Part shown: positions 18,184 through 26,477 of the stretch, one piece after another
Layout of the letters: each line of letters starts with the position of its first letter
Numbering within the stretch: position 1 is the first letter of the stretch
Assembly: GCF_016841685.1 (NCBI RefSeq)
Contig: NZ_JAENYR010000008.1
Span: 1-64,000, forward strand
Direction of reading: 5' to 3'
From: Thiohalomonas denitrificans
GTDB taxonomy: Bacteria > Pseudomonadota > Gammaproteobacteria > Thiohalomonadales > Thiohalomonadaceae
Length of the DNA: 64,000 nucleotides
Notes under the pieces: model-generated
Told to the model about the DNA's origin: nothing
Databases searched by the model: none
What the model saw: only the letters and a program-made list of their open reading frames with translations
Program-made: the position numbers and the translations under genes

Positions 18184-20160
18184 TCACTCGACGATTTCGA
18201 CCGACTGTTCCAGTGCCGCTTTCTCGTCCGGCCCTCGCTCCAGCGGTTGACCGATAACGCGCAAAATGGTCTGCACCTCAGTGAACTGGGACTTGAGCTG
18301 CAAAGCGTTTTTCTCCAGCTCCTCGATGCGGGACTCCAGTGTTTCGCGAGAATCATTGATTTTGCGCAGATTCTCAAGACGTCTTTCCATTTGCGCCTTG
18401 TGCTCTTTTATCTGACGCACCAGTGGCGTCATCACCGCCTTGTTCCATTTGTCCGCATCGCGATGGGCCCGGTAGAACACGTTGCGGGCATGGCTGACCA
18501 GGCTGATGAAGAACTTCTTTACGACGAAGGACTGCTCGGTCATCGTCGTGAAGGGGCTCTTTCGGAACTCTTCGGCATCGGCGTATAGCCGCTCGAGATC
18601 CTTCATATATTCGGTAGTTACATAGAGCACTGGTTTGACATTATCGATGCCGTGTTCTTTCTGGAACTTGCGATAGATCGTGACCACCAGCCGGCTCAGC
18701 TGCTTGTTGTAATCATCGACCTCCCGCAGCATGCCCTGAGCGGAGTCGAAAAAGCTCTTCATGCCGTCCTTGAGGCCATGAGTGGTCCAGCTGCCGGTCA
18801 TCTGTTTTCGGGTTTTGGTGACCAGGTCGTCGAGCTGCTTCAAATCGAGCAGCTTCTTAAGCTCTTCGTTCCGTTCGGAGAGAATGCGCTTGTTGGCCTG
18901 AAAACTTTCCACGTTCTGATGATAGGCGACCTGCTCCTCGCGGGTCTTTTTCATCAGGTGAGTAATTACATCGTTGTTTTTGCCCGACAGGCCGCGCAAC
19001 TCCTCGAGTTGCGATGTGGTGGCGTTCAGGCGTTGTGAGAGCAGATCGCGTGTCTCTTTGATCATGCCGCCGATTTCGGCGGCGACATGTTCGCGCACCA
19101 GGCGCTGTTTGTAGGGAAGGATTTCTTCTGCAAGCACGGCTTCAAGCGCCAGGACATTGCTGCGCTCCAGCAGCTCGCGATCGTGGCGAATCTTGGCCAG
19201 AAGCCCCTTCTGGGCCGAGACCGGGAACACGCTGTCACCGTCGATGCCGAGGACTTCGGCCGCTTTTCCCCGCTGCTCCGTGATCGTGCGGGTGATAGCC
19301 GATTCACCCTTGAGTTCGTCCCACAGTGTGTCCACCTTGTTCAGCACCACAATCAGCCCCTTGCCCTTTTCCTTGCGCAGGGGCATGACGTTGTGTCTCC
19401 ACATGTCCAGGTCGGACTTGGTGACACCGGTGTCGGCGGCGAGGATGAACATGACCGCCTGGGCACTCGGCAGCATGCTCACCGTCAGTTCCGGCTCCGA
19501 ACCGAGTGCGTTCATTCCCGGCGTGTCGAGAATGACCAGACCTCTTTTAAGCAGCGGGTGCGGGAAGCTGATGAGCGCGTGGCGCCACATGGGGATGTCG
19601 ATATCATCCGGAAAAGTGCCATCATTTAACCTGAAGTAGTCGTCCTGTTCGCTAAACAGACCCAGCTTCTGAGCCTCGCCCCTGGGTACCTTTTTGGTCC
19701 GGATCACCTCCTGGAAGGCCTCGGCCATACTCTCGGGGCTCGACAGATCCAATTCGATCTGGGCCCAATGAATTGGCTCCGCCTTATACTCGTTGAGGCT
19801 GGTCTCGTTCAGGCGCGTTTCGATGGGCAGCAGGCGCACGTAAGCCTGCTCCGCGTCGGTATCGTAGAACAGTTCGGTTGGACACATGGTTGTGCGGCCC
19901 GCTTCGGAAGGCAGCAACCGCCGATCATATTCCGAAAAGAAGATGGCGTTGATGAGTTCTGTCTTGCCACGCGCAAACTCGGCGACGAAGGCGATCGTCA
20001 GCCGGTCGGAGCGTAAGGACTGCAGGATCTCGTAGATCCGCAACTCGTCCTCGGGGTCCCCCACCCCGGCCTTGTCCAGCCAGCGCTGATATTTTTCGAT
20101 GCCGGCAATGACCTCGTGCTTCCAGTGGTCGAATGCCTGAATTTGTTCATTGAAACGCAT
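18184..20160 (-). CDS. Dynamin-family GTPase
   Basis: A large GTPase of 658 aa. The G-motifs are in order: a P-loop variant VAEFARGKTELINAI, the G2 threonine region RTTMCPTEL, G3 DTPGMNALGSEPELT and G4 LNKVDTLWDE. They are followed by a long helical, coiled-coil rich part ending QMERRLENLRKIND and SRIEELEKNALQLKSQF. No transmembrane segment is obvious, so membrane contact would need an amphipathic paddle. Bacterial dynamin-like proteins often act in membrane remodelling or protection, but no specific role is known for this type. ATG 20160 has a better site (GGTGGA) than the track start at 20181. It appears monocistronic. Confidence 0.8.
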   Translation of the reverse strand: MRFNEQIQAFDHWKHEVIAGIEKYQRWLDKAGVGDPEDELRIYEILQSLRSDRLTIAFVAEFARGKTELINAIFFSEYDRRLLPSEAGRTTMCPTELFYDTDAEQAYVRLLPIETRLNETSLNEYKAEPIHWAQIELDLSSPESMAEAFQEVIRTKKVPRGEAQKLGLFSEQDDYFRLNDGTFPDDIDIPMWRHALISFPHPLLKRGLVILDTPGMNALGSEPELTVSMLPSAQAVMFILAADTGVTKSDLDMWRHNVMPLRKEKGKGLIVVLNKVDTLWDELKGESAITRTITEQRGKAAEVLGIDGDSVFPVSAQKGLLAKIRHDRELLERSNVLALEAVLAEEILPYKQRLVREHVAAEIGGMIKETRDLLSQRLNATTSQLEELRGLSGKNNDVITHLMKKTREEQVAYHQNVESFQANKRILSERNEELKKLLDLKQLDDLVTKTRKQMTGSWTTHGLKDGMKSFFDSAQGMLREVDDYNKQLSRLVVTIYRKFQKEHGIDNVKPVLYVTTEYMKDLERLYADAEEFRKSPFTTMTEQSFVVKKFFISLVSHARNVFYRAHRDADKWNKAVMTPLVRQIKEHKAQMERRLENLRKINDSRETLESRIEELEKNALQLKSQFTEVQTILRVIGQPLERGPDEKAALEQSVEIVE

Positions 20161-20256
20161 GTGTTCCACCGCTCGCCTCATGTTCGATCCGTAGTCGCAC
20201 CGGACCAGGGGAATCCACTATAGGTAAATTGTCACCGATAACAAGTGAATCAGGTC

Positions 20257-20559
20257 CTAATCGCTCGGGTCCCTTTGAATCGCAGCACTTTCCGGTAGCT
20301 GACTGGGCGACCGGATTCGGACCCGCTTATCACGACCGGTCTGGCCGTTCACTATCTCAATTTGGCTACGGCTGACCCCGAATACCTTGGCCAGATATTT
20401 GAGTAGATGAGCATTGGCTCTGCCGTCGACCGGAGGAGCGGTAATCCGTACTTTCAGAGTATTGCCGTGCGGTCCGGCGATTTCATCGCGGCTGGCCCGC
20501 GGCTGAATTCGCAGGGATAGCAAAAGCTCTTCCCCCCTCCACTCAAACCATCCAGGCAT
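20257..20559 (-). CDS. yggU: DUF167/YggU family protein
   Basis: A complete 100-aa UPF0235 protein. WRGEELLLSLRIQPRASRDEIAGPHGNTLKVRITAPPVDGRANAHLLKYLAKVFGVSRSQIEIVNGQTGRDKRVRI is the full conserved core. The biochemical role is unknown. It is the last gene of the yggS-proC-yggT-yggU operon and starts 2 bp after yggT, the arrangement also found in E. coli beside pilT-like genes. Confidence 0.9.
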   Translation of the reverse strand: MPGWFEWRGEELLLSLRIQPRASRDEIAGPHGNTLKVRITAPPVDGRANAHLLKYLAKVFGVSRSQIEIVNGQTGRDKRVRIRSPSQLPESAAIQRDPSD

Positions 20560-20561
20560 GG

Positions 20562-21164
20562 TCAGCTGCCCAATGCCAGCTGCCGGATCGGCGGCAGGAC
20601 CAGCATTTTCAGCACCTGCAGTGCGAGGATCGCCACCAGCGGCGACAAGTCCAGACCGGACATCGGTGGGATAAACCGGCGCACCGGCCGCAGTACCGGT
20701 TCGGTCAGACTGTGGAGGATCGAAGAGACCGGACTGTAGGCACCCGGATTCACCCAGCTTAAAACGGCCTGGATGATTACCGCAAAGATAAACACATTGA
20801 ACGCCAGGTCCACCAGTTCAACGATGGTCAGACCGAGGAGTGTACCCACTGGCTGAATGGCGCCGGTCGAAATCAGCCCGGGGAGATAGCCCGCTCCCAC
20901 CCGTGCCCCGACCAAGGTGACCGCAAGCAGCTGCACGAGAAACATCAGTACCAGTGAAGCCACATCGATCCCCCCGACGCCGGGGATTAGCCGCCTCAGC
21001 GGTCGCAACGGCGGATTGGTGATCTTGACCAGAAACTGTGAGACCGGGTTGTAGAAATCCGCGCGCGTCTGCTGCAGCAGAAAGCGCAGCATGATCGCCA
21101 GGACATAGAGGGAGAACAGTGTGCCAATGAGGAATTGCAGCGGTGTAGTCAGGTAGCCGTTCAT
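20562..21164 (-). CDS. yggT: YggT family integral membrane protein
   Basis: A 200-aa protein with two tandem YGGT units, each a hydrophobic hairpin. Each has an FLVKITNPPLRPLRRLIPGVGGIDVASLV-type motif, repeated as SLTEPVLRPVRRFIPPMSGLDLSPLV. About four membrane segments are expected in the inner membrane. The family is linked to osmotic tolerance and to cell-division or chloroplast-nucleoid roles in some organisms, but no general activity is known. Its start overlaps the proC stop by four bases. Confidence 0.9.
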   Translation of the reverse strand: MNGYLTTPLQFLIGTLFSLYVLAIMLRFLLQQTRADFYNPVSQFLVKITNPPLRPLRRLIPGVGGIDVASLVLMFLVQLLAVTLVGARVGAGYLPGLISTGAIQPVGTLLGLTIVELVDLAFNVFIFAVIIQAVLSWVNPGAYSPVSSILHSLTEPVLRPVRRFIPPMSGLDLSPLVAILALQVLKMLVLPPIRQLALGS

Positions 21165-21994
21165 GGTTTGTCGGTCCCCAGCTTATCGGCCAGTTCGACC
21201 GAGCGGTCCCTTGCGCCGGCGACCGCCTTTTCAAACAGTTCGCGCAGGCCGCCCACTTCGAACAAGGCCAGGGCACGTTCGGTGGTGCCGCCGGGCGAGG
21301 TGACCCGGGCCCGCAGCGTGGCGCTGTCATCAGGGCTCTCCAATGCCAGCTTGGCGGCGCCGAAAGCGGTCTGTAGCGAAAGTAGTCGGGCGGTCTCCGG
21401 CGGTAGCCCCAGCTTGGTGCCGGCGTTTTCGAGCAGCTCCATTATCAAAAAGAAATACGCCGGACCGCTTCCGGAGACCGCCGTGACCGCGTCCATTTGC
21501 GACTCGTCATCAAGCCACAGTGTGAGCCCAACCGCCCGCAGGATGGCCTCCGCCAGTTCCCGCTGGGCCGGCTGTACACGGGCATTGGCAAACAGTGCCG
21601 TCGCTCCGCTGCCAACTAGCGAGGGCGTATTGGGCATGGTGCGCACGATGGCGGAGGGGCCACCCAGCCATCGCTCGATGGCTTCGACACGGACTCCGGC
21701 CGCAATCGAGATCACCAGTCGCTGCTTCTCGAGGATGTTGTTCCCGATCGCCTGGCAGGCCTCATGCATGATCTGGGGCTTGACCGCCATCACCACCACT
21801 TCTGCCTTTTCGGTCAGTTCGCGGTTGTCTGCCGTGGTGTGGACGCCGAAACGCCGTGCCAGTGTCTCGCGCCGTTCGGCATCCGGATCGGCCACCCACA
21901 ACCGTGCGGCCGGAAAGCCGTCGGCGATCAGGCCGCCAATGAGGCTGGAAGCCATATTGCCCCCGCCAATGAAACCAATGGTCTTGTTTTCCAT
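21161..21994 (-). CDS. proC: Pyrroline-5-carboxylate reductase
   Basis: ProC makes proline from pyrroline-5-carboxylate using NAD(P)H. The N-terminal Rossmann fold is plain (TIGFIGGGNMASSLIGGLIADGF), followed by VVVMAVKPQ, the central IVRTMPNTPSLVGSGATALFAN and the C-terminal signature DAVTAVSGSGPAYFFLIMELL ... LRARVTSPGGTTERAL. Its 277 aa match the family. It lies between yggS (upstream, 307 bp away across a repeat element) and yggT (four-base overlap), the usual gammaproteobacterial order. Confidence 0.95.
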   Translation of the reverse strand: MENKTIGFIGGGNMASSLIGGLIADGFPAARLWVADPDAERRETLARRFGVHTTADNRELTEKAEVVVMAVKPQIMHEACQAIGNNILEKQRLVISIAAGVRVEAIERWLGGPSAIVRTMPNTPSLVGSGATALFANARVQPAQRELAEAILRAVGLTLWLDDESQMDAVTAVSGSGPAYFFLIMELLENAGTKLGLPPETARLLSLQTAFGAAKLALESPDDSATLRARVTSPGGTTERALALFEVGGLRELFEKAVAGARDRSVELADKLGTDKP

Positions 21995-22301
21995 AGACTC
22001 CTGCTTCTATTGTTCCGTCTTGCTTTGATTTCTAACCGCAAAGGCGCAAAGCGCGCAAAGATCGACGATTGTCTGGATTCTGTATCGCAAAGCCCATAAA
22101 CAACCTGAGTTACGAAAACTTGGGGTGCCATGACTACCATAGATTACGGCACTTGAGATTACGGCACTTGCCTCTCTACAGGGCAACCGCATTCTGAAGC
22201 GAGCGGCACAAAATATACACTCATCCTGCTCTCGTCTTGATAGGCCATTCAGGTCTTCGCGCACTTTGCGCCTTTGCGGTAAGTAAATCTCTTGGTGTTT
22301 A
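21995..22301. other. yggS-proC spacer, 307 bp, no gene
   Basis: The spacer holds a pair of inverted CGCAAAG arms (listed separately) and, in the middle, two direct copies of AGATTACGGCACTTG at about 22141-22170. The track ORFs here are repeat-derived shadows. The length is unusual for this operon, so proC may need its own promoter. Confidence 0.55.
22032..22283. repeat. CGCAAAG-type inverted element, yggS-proC spacer
   Basis: The left arm CTAACCGCAAAGGCGCAAAG (from 22032) and the right arm GCGCACTTTGCGCCTTTGCGG (about 22260-22280) are close reverse complements about 195 bp apart. This is the longest-spaced member of the second repeat family. Confidence 0.75.
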
Positions 22302-23003
22302 CTAACGATAGTTTCTTGGCCCGAAAATGGCTGTGCCGATGCGCACCATCGTTGCTCCTTCGGCCACGGCCGCTTCCAGATCGTGGGACATGCCCATGGA
22401 CAGGGTATCGAGATCCAGCCCATCCCGCTGCAAAGCCGCTTTCGCCTCGTGAAGCCTGTGGAAGGGTTCCCGCTGTTTCTCGAAGTTCTCCGTGGGTGCC
22501 GGGATACACATCAGACCGCGCAAGTGAAGGTTAGGCAACGCCGCCACCTCCTGCGCGAGATTTGGCAGTTCATCAAGCCCGGCCCCGGATTTGCCAGTCT
22601 CCCCGCCGACGTTCACCTGCAGGCAGATGTTGAGCGGCGGTAGTCCCTCGGGACGTTGCTCGCTAAGGCGGCGGGCGATCTTGAACCGATCGACACTGTG
22701 TACCCACTGGAAGTGTTCAGCAATCGGCCTCGTCTTGTTGGACTGAATGGGGCCGATGAAATGCCATTGCAAGTTCAACCCGGACAGGGCTGCCACTTTG
22801 TCGGTTGCCTCCTGCAAATAGCTTTCGCCAAATAGACGCTGACCCGCCTCGGCGCAAGCGCGGATAGCTTCGGCGGGGCGGGTCTTGCTGACTGCCACCA
22901 GCGCCACCGCGTCTTCTTCGCGGCCGAAACGTCGTTCGGCCTTGCGGAGGCGGTCACGGACGGCTGCCAGTCGGGTGGTTAGGTTGTCGTTGTTGTACGT
23001 CAT
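22302..23003 (-). CDS. yggS: YggS/PLPBP family PLP-binding protein
   Basis: A 233-aa homologue of YggS (PLPHP), which binds pyridoxal 5'-phosphate through a Schiff base and buffers vitamin B6 and amino-acid pools. The PLP lysine lies in VALVAVSKTRPAEAIR. Other family blocks are LFGESYLQEATDKV, LQWHFIGPIQSNKTR, VHSVDRFKIARRL, LQVNVGGETGKSGAG and LSMGMSHDLEAAVAEGATMVRIGTAIFG. It diverges from pilT and leads the proC operon, as in E. coli and Pseudomonas. Confidence 0.94.
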   Translation of the reverse strand: MTYNNDNLTTRLAAVRDRLRKAERRFGREEDAVALVAVSKTRPAEAIRACAEAGQRLFGESYLQEATDKVAALSGLNLQWHFIGPIQSNKTRPIAEHFQWVHSVDRFKIARRLSEQRPEGLPPLNICLQVNVGGETGKSGAGLDELPNLAQEVAALPNLHLRGLMCIPAPTENFEKQREPFHRLHEAKAALQRDGLDLDTLSMGMSHDLEAAVAEGATMVRIGTAIFGPRNYR

Positions 23004-23079
23004 GCGGGTACGTTATAAGGTATCGGCTCGCATTCATGTCCGGTTGTCGCGGACCCAGAAACTCCTCAGGGGAATTGTA

Positions 23080-24117
23080 ATGGATATTACGGAACTGCTT
23101 GCCTTTAGCGTCAAGAACGGCGCTTCCGACTTGCATCTCTCCGCTGGGCTCCCGCCGATGATCCGCGTTGACGGCGATATCCGCCGTATCAATGTACCGC
23201 CGATGGAACACAAGGCCGTGCACGGACTCGTGTACGATATCATGAACGATAAGCAGCGCAAGGATTTCGAGGAGTATCTCGAGACCGACTTCTCCTTTGA
23301 AATCAAAGGTCTTGCGCGCTTTCGCGTCAACGCCTTCAATCAGAACCGCGGCGCCGGCGCAGTGTTCCGCACCATTCCCTCCAAGATCCTGACGATGGAG
23401 CAACTGCACTGTCCCCCTATCTTCAAGGACATTACCGATACCCCGCGCGGTATGGTGCTGGTGACCGGACCCACCGGGTCGGGTAAATCGACCACGCTGG
23501 CGGCGATGGTCGATTACAAGAATGACAGTGATTACGGGCACATACTCACCGTCGAAGATCCCATCGAGTTTGTGCACGAGTCGAAAAAGTGCCTCATTAA
23601 CCAGCGCGAGGTGCACCGTGACACGCTGGGTTTCAATGAGGCCCTGCGCTCCGCACTGCGTGAAGATCCCGACACCATCCTGGTCGGTGAGATGCGTGAC
23701 CTGGAGACCATTCGCCTGGCACTCACCGCGGCCGAAACCGGCCACCTGGTGTTTGGTACTCTGCATACCAGTTCCGCGGCCAAGACCATTGACCGTATCA
23801 TCGACGTGTTTCCGGCGGCGGAAAAGGACATGGTCCGCGCCATGCTGTCCGAGTCCCTGCGGGCGGTCATCTCCCAGACCCTGCTAAAGAAGGCGGGCGG
23901 CGGCCGTATCGCGGCGCATGAGATCATGATCGGCACCCCGGCCATCCGTAACCTGATTCGCGAGGGCAAGGTGGCCCAGATGTATTCAGCCATCCAGACC
24001 GGACAGCAACTGGGCATGCAAACCCTCGATCAGAACCTTGCCGAACTGCTCAATAAAGGCATGATCAACAAGCAGGACGCCCGCGCCAAGGCCTCGAACA
24101 AGGACGCCTTCAAATAG
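23080..24117 (+). CDS. pilT: Type IV pilus retraction ATPase PilT
   Basis: PilT is the hexameric cytoplasmic motor that depolymerises type IV pili for twitching motility and DNA uptake. The sequence contains Walker A GPTGSGKSTTLAAM, the Asp box (EDPIEFVHESK), Walker B (VGEMRDLETIRLALTAAETGHLVFGTLHTSSA with the His box), and the C-terminal retraction signature AIRNLIREGKVAQM. The start at ATG 23080 (MDITELLAFSVKNGASDLHLSAG) gives 345 aa, the standard length; the track extension back to 22885 runs into yggS. A CAGGGGAA leader supplies the ribosome-binding site. pilU follows after a heptad repeat element. Confidence 0.97.
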   Translation: MDITELLAFSVKNGASDLHLSAGLPPMIRVDGDIRRINVPPMEHKAVHGLVYDIMNDKQRKDFEEYLETDFSFEIKGLARFRVNAFNQNRGAGAVFRTIPSKILTMEQLHCPPIFKDITDTPRGMVLVTGPTGSGKSTTLAAMVDYKNDSDYGHILTVEDPIEFVHESKKCLINQREVHRDTLGFNEALRSALREDPDTILVGEMRDLETIRLALTAAETGHLVFGTLHTSSAAKTIDRIIDVFPAAEKDMVRAMLSESLRAVISQTLLKKAGGGRIAAHEIMIGTPAIRNLIREGKVAQMYSAIQTGQQLGMQTLDQNLAELLNKGMINKQDARAKASNKDAFK

Positions 24118-24118
24118 T

Positions 24119-24215
24119 TGCGAGTTGCGAGTGGCTAGTGGCGAGGAGACCTCTCCGCCGGCCGCCAGCCATCGTGACTCGCTACTCGCCACTAGCCACT
24201 AGCCACTAGCCACTA
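24119..24215. repeat. Inverted heptad-repeat element between pilT and pilU
   Basis: Immediately after the pilT stop, a left arm (TTGCGAGTTGCGAGTGGCTA and on to GCGAGG) is followed by a short apex containing GAGG-AGA-CCTC. A right arm of ACTCGCT/ACTCGCC/ACTAGCC units is inverse to the left and runs up to 12 bp before pilU. The pilU start has no clear Shine-Dalgarno sequence, so the element forms most of its leader. Confidence 0.85.
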
Positions 24216-24226
24216 CGAACATAGCC

Positions 24227-25378
24227 ATGGAATTCGACTCGCTTTTAAAATTGATGGTGCACAAGAACGCCTCCGATCTCTTCATCACCGCCGGCATTGC
24301 GCCGAGCATGAAGATCTCGGGTAAGATTGGGCCGGTCGCCAAGGGGAGTCTGACGCCCGACCAGGCCCGGCAGATTTGCTACAGCATCATGAATGCCGAG
24401 CAGAGAGCGGAATTCGAAGCCAGGCGCGAAAGCAACTTCGCCCTGAGCCGCTCCGGTATCGGGCGGTTCCGTGTCAATGTCTTTCAGCAGCGCAATCAGG
24501 TAGGCATGGTGCTGCGCAAGATCGAGACCAAGATTCCGACCTTTGATGATCTCGATTTGCCGGACGTCCTGCGCGAGCTGACCATGACCAAACGCGGCAT
24601 CGTCCTGTTCGTTGGCGGCACCGGTTCCGGTAAATCCACCTCGCTGGCGGCCATGGTGGATCATCGCAACACCCACAGTACGGGTCACATCATCACCATC
24701 GAAGACCCTATCGAATACATCCACCAGCACAAGGGGTGCATCGTGACCCAGCGGGAAGTGGGTATCGATACCGACACCTTCGAGGATGCACTCGTGAACA
24801 CCTTGCGCCAGGCGCCTGATGTCATTCTGATCGGTGAAATCCGTCACCGCGAGACCATGGAGCACGCCATTGCCTTCGCCGAGACCGGTCACCTCTGCCT
24901 GGCGACCCTTCACGCCAATAATGCCAACCAGGCGATGGACCGTGTGATCAACTTCTTCCCGGAGGATCGCCGGCCGCAGCTGTTGATGGACCTTTCGCTG
25001 AATATGAAAGCGGTCATCGCGCAGCGCCTGATCCCGAAAAAGGATGGCATAGGCCGTCGGGCCGCGGTCGAGGTGATGATCAACACACCACTGATGGCCG
25101 ACCTGATCCACAAGGGCGAAGTCCATCAGATGAAGGAGCTGATGAAGAAGTCCGGCGAACAGGGTATGCAGACCTTTGATCAGGCGCTGTACGACCTTTA
25201 TACGGAGGGATCGATCAACTTCGAAGAGGCCACCCGCAACGCCGACTCGCCCAACGAGGTTCGTATCATGGCGAAACTCGGTGCCGCCGAATCATCCGAT
25301 GACCTCACCAAAGGCCTCGAAGGGCTGACCCTGGAGGAGACCGCGGATGAAAACGGTCCGGGCGGGTTGATCCGCTGA
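24227..25378 (+). CDS. pilU: Type IV pilus ATPase PilU
   Basis: PilU is the PilT paralogue that assists retraction under load. It shows Walker A GGTGSGKSTSLAAM, EDPIEYIHQHK, Walker B IGEIRHRETMEHAIAFAETGHLCLATLHANNA and NFFPEDRRPQLLMDLSLNMKAV. The C-terminal tail (MKELMKKSGEQGMQTFDQALYDLYTEGSINFEEATRNADSPNEVR) is the PilU type and replaces the AIRNLIREGK of PilT. Its 383 aa match Pseudomonas PilU. The leader is occupied by a heptad repeat element. Downstream it converges with pyrK. Confidence 0.96.
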   Translation: MEFDSLLKLMVHKNASDLFITAGIAPSMKISGKIGPVAKGSLTPDQARQICYSIMNAEQRAEFEARRESNFALSRSGIGRFRVNVFQQRNQVGMVLRKIETKIPTFDDLDLPDVLRELTMTKRGIVLFVGGTGSGKSTSLAAMVDHRNTHSTGHIITIEDPIEYIHQHKGCIVTQREVGIDTDTFEDALVNTLRQAPDVILIGEIRHRETMEHAIAFAETGHLCLATLHANNANQAMDRVINFFPEDRRPQLLMDLSLNMKAVIAQRLIPKKDGIGRRAAVEVMINTPLMADLIHKGEVHQMKELMKKSGEQGMQTFDQALYDLYTEGSINFEEATRNADSPNEVRIMAKLGAAESSDDLTKGLEGLTLEETADENGPGGLIR

Positions 25379-25407
25379 TCCTGGTCGTGGGTGGAGAAAA
25401 AAACCCC

Positions 25408-25570
25408 TCACCGCAGACGACTACATGGATGTAGTCGGTTGAAAATGTCTGGAACCTATTTTCCAGGCGCAGAGTACGGGGAGAACACCGGGTCATAGAT
25501 GTGCTGCTCCTTCAGGCAGCGATCTCACTGGCCTTAAAAAACCCTGCGAACTCCGCGCTTCTGCGGTGCA
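25408..25570. repeat. CGCAGA-type inverted element between pilU and pyrK
   Basis: A short left arm CTCACCGCAGACGA and a right arm CCTGCGAACTCCGCGCTTCTGCGG mark another copy of the second repeat family, in the 220-bp space between convergent genes. The left arm is strongly degraded. Confidence 0.5.
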
Positions 25571-25598
25571 ATCTGCAGTTGTTTGCTGTGAACTTTCC

Positions 25599-26468
25599 CT
25601 AAAATACCGATTCGGCATCGAATACCGGGCCGTCGACGCAGACCCGCTTCATGGCCGGGCCACTCTCGGTGGTTACCTGAATGGTGCAGCCGGCACATCC
25701 GCCGACGCCGCAGGCCATGAATTCCTCCATGGAGACCTGGCAGGTGACCCCGAAATTCTTCGCCACGCCGGCGATCGCCTCCAGCATGGGGTGCGGTCCG
25801 CAGGCATAGATGGCCACCTGCTTACGTTGTGCGGCATCCATCGCGTCCAGCCAGTGCCGCGCCAGATCGGTGACGAAGCCCTCGTGGCAGCCTGCATAGC
25901 CCTGTAGGCTGCAGAGTCGGCTGGCAATATCCCAGTCATCCAACAGCGGCATGGCGCCGGTTACCCCATCGGGAATGCCGGGTACCAGAATCTGCGATGG
26001 GCGTACGCGAAACGGGAAGGGCACTTCCGAGCCCATGAGCACGAGCGGCTCATAGCCTCCCGTGCGTCGCATTTCCTCGGCCAGGAAGATCATCGGCGGG
26101 ATCCCCACGCCGCCGCCGATAAGCAGTGGACGCTTCCGCTCCCGGTCGACCGTAAAACCGTTCCCGATCGGGCCGAGGGTACTGATTCGCTCGCCCACCC
26201 GCCGTTCGGCGAGAAGGTGCGTGCCTTTTCCGAAGGCCTTGTAGAGCAGTTGGACCTCTCCGCTCTCCCGATCGCTGCGCATGATGGAAATGGGGCGACG
26301 TAGCGGGCGACTGGCATCACAGGTCAGGTGTACGAAACTCCCCGGCCCGGCCTTGGCGGCGATCCCGGGTGCCGCCAGACGTAGAACGTGCTGGTCACCC
26401 GCGTAATGCTCGTGGGCCAGTATCTTGGCCTCTTCGAGGAAGATGGTATTGCGATGTGGTTTGGTCAT
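25599..26468 (-). CDS. pyrK: Dihydroorotate dehydrogenase electron-transfer subunit (PyrK-like)
   Basis: The protein has a ferredoxin-reductase layout. The FAD-binding beta barrel contains RPLRRPISIMRSD and GPIGNGF, the NAD-binding fold contains LLIGGGVGIPPMIFLAEEM and YACGPHPMLEAI, and the C-terminal [2Fe-2S] site is CGVGGCAGC plus a later VCVDGPVF, so all four cysteines are present. This matches PyrK, which passes electrons from class 1B dihydroorotate dehydrogenase to NAD+. It follows pyrC' by 9 bp in the pyrimidine operon, which supports the assignment. No pyrD is in the window. Another ferredoxin-reductase-type partner remains possible. Confidence 0.82.
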   Translation of the reverse strand: MTKPHRNTIFLEEAKILAHEHYAGDQHVLRLAAPGIAAKAGPGSFVHLTCDASRPLRRPISIMRSDRESGEVQLLYKAFGKGTHLLAERRVGERISTLGPIGNGFTVDRERKRPLLIGGGVGIPPMIFLAEEMRRTGGYEPLVLMGSEVPFPFRVRPSQILVPGIPDGVTGAMPLLDDWDIASRLCSLQGYAGCHEGFVTDLARHWLDAMDAAQRKQVAIYACGPHPMLEAIAGVAKNFGVTCQVSMEEFMACGVGGCAGCTIQVTTESGPAMKRVCVDGPVFDAESVF

Positions 26469-26477
26469 GGTTAGTGG

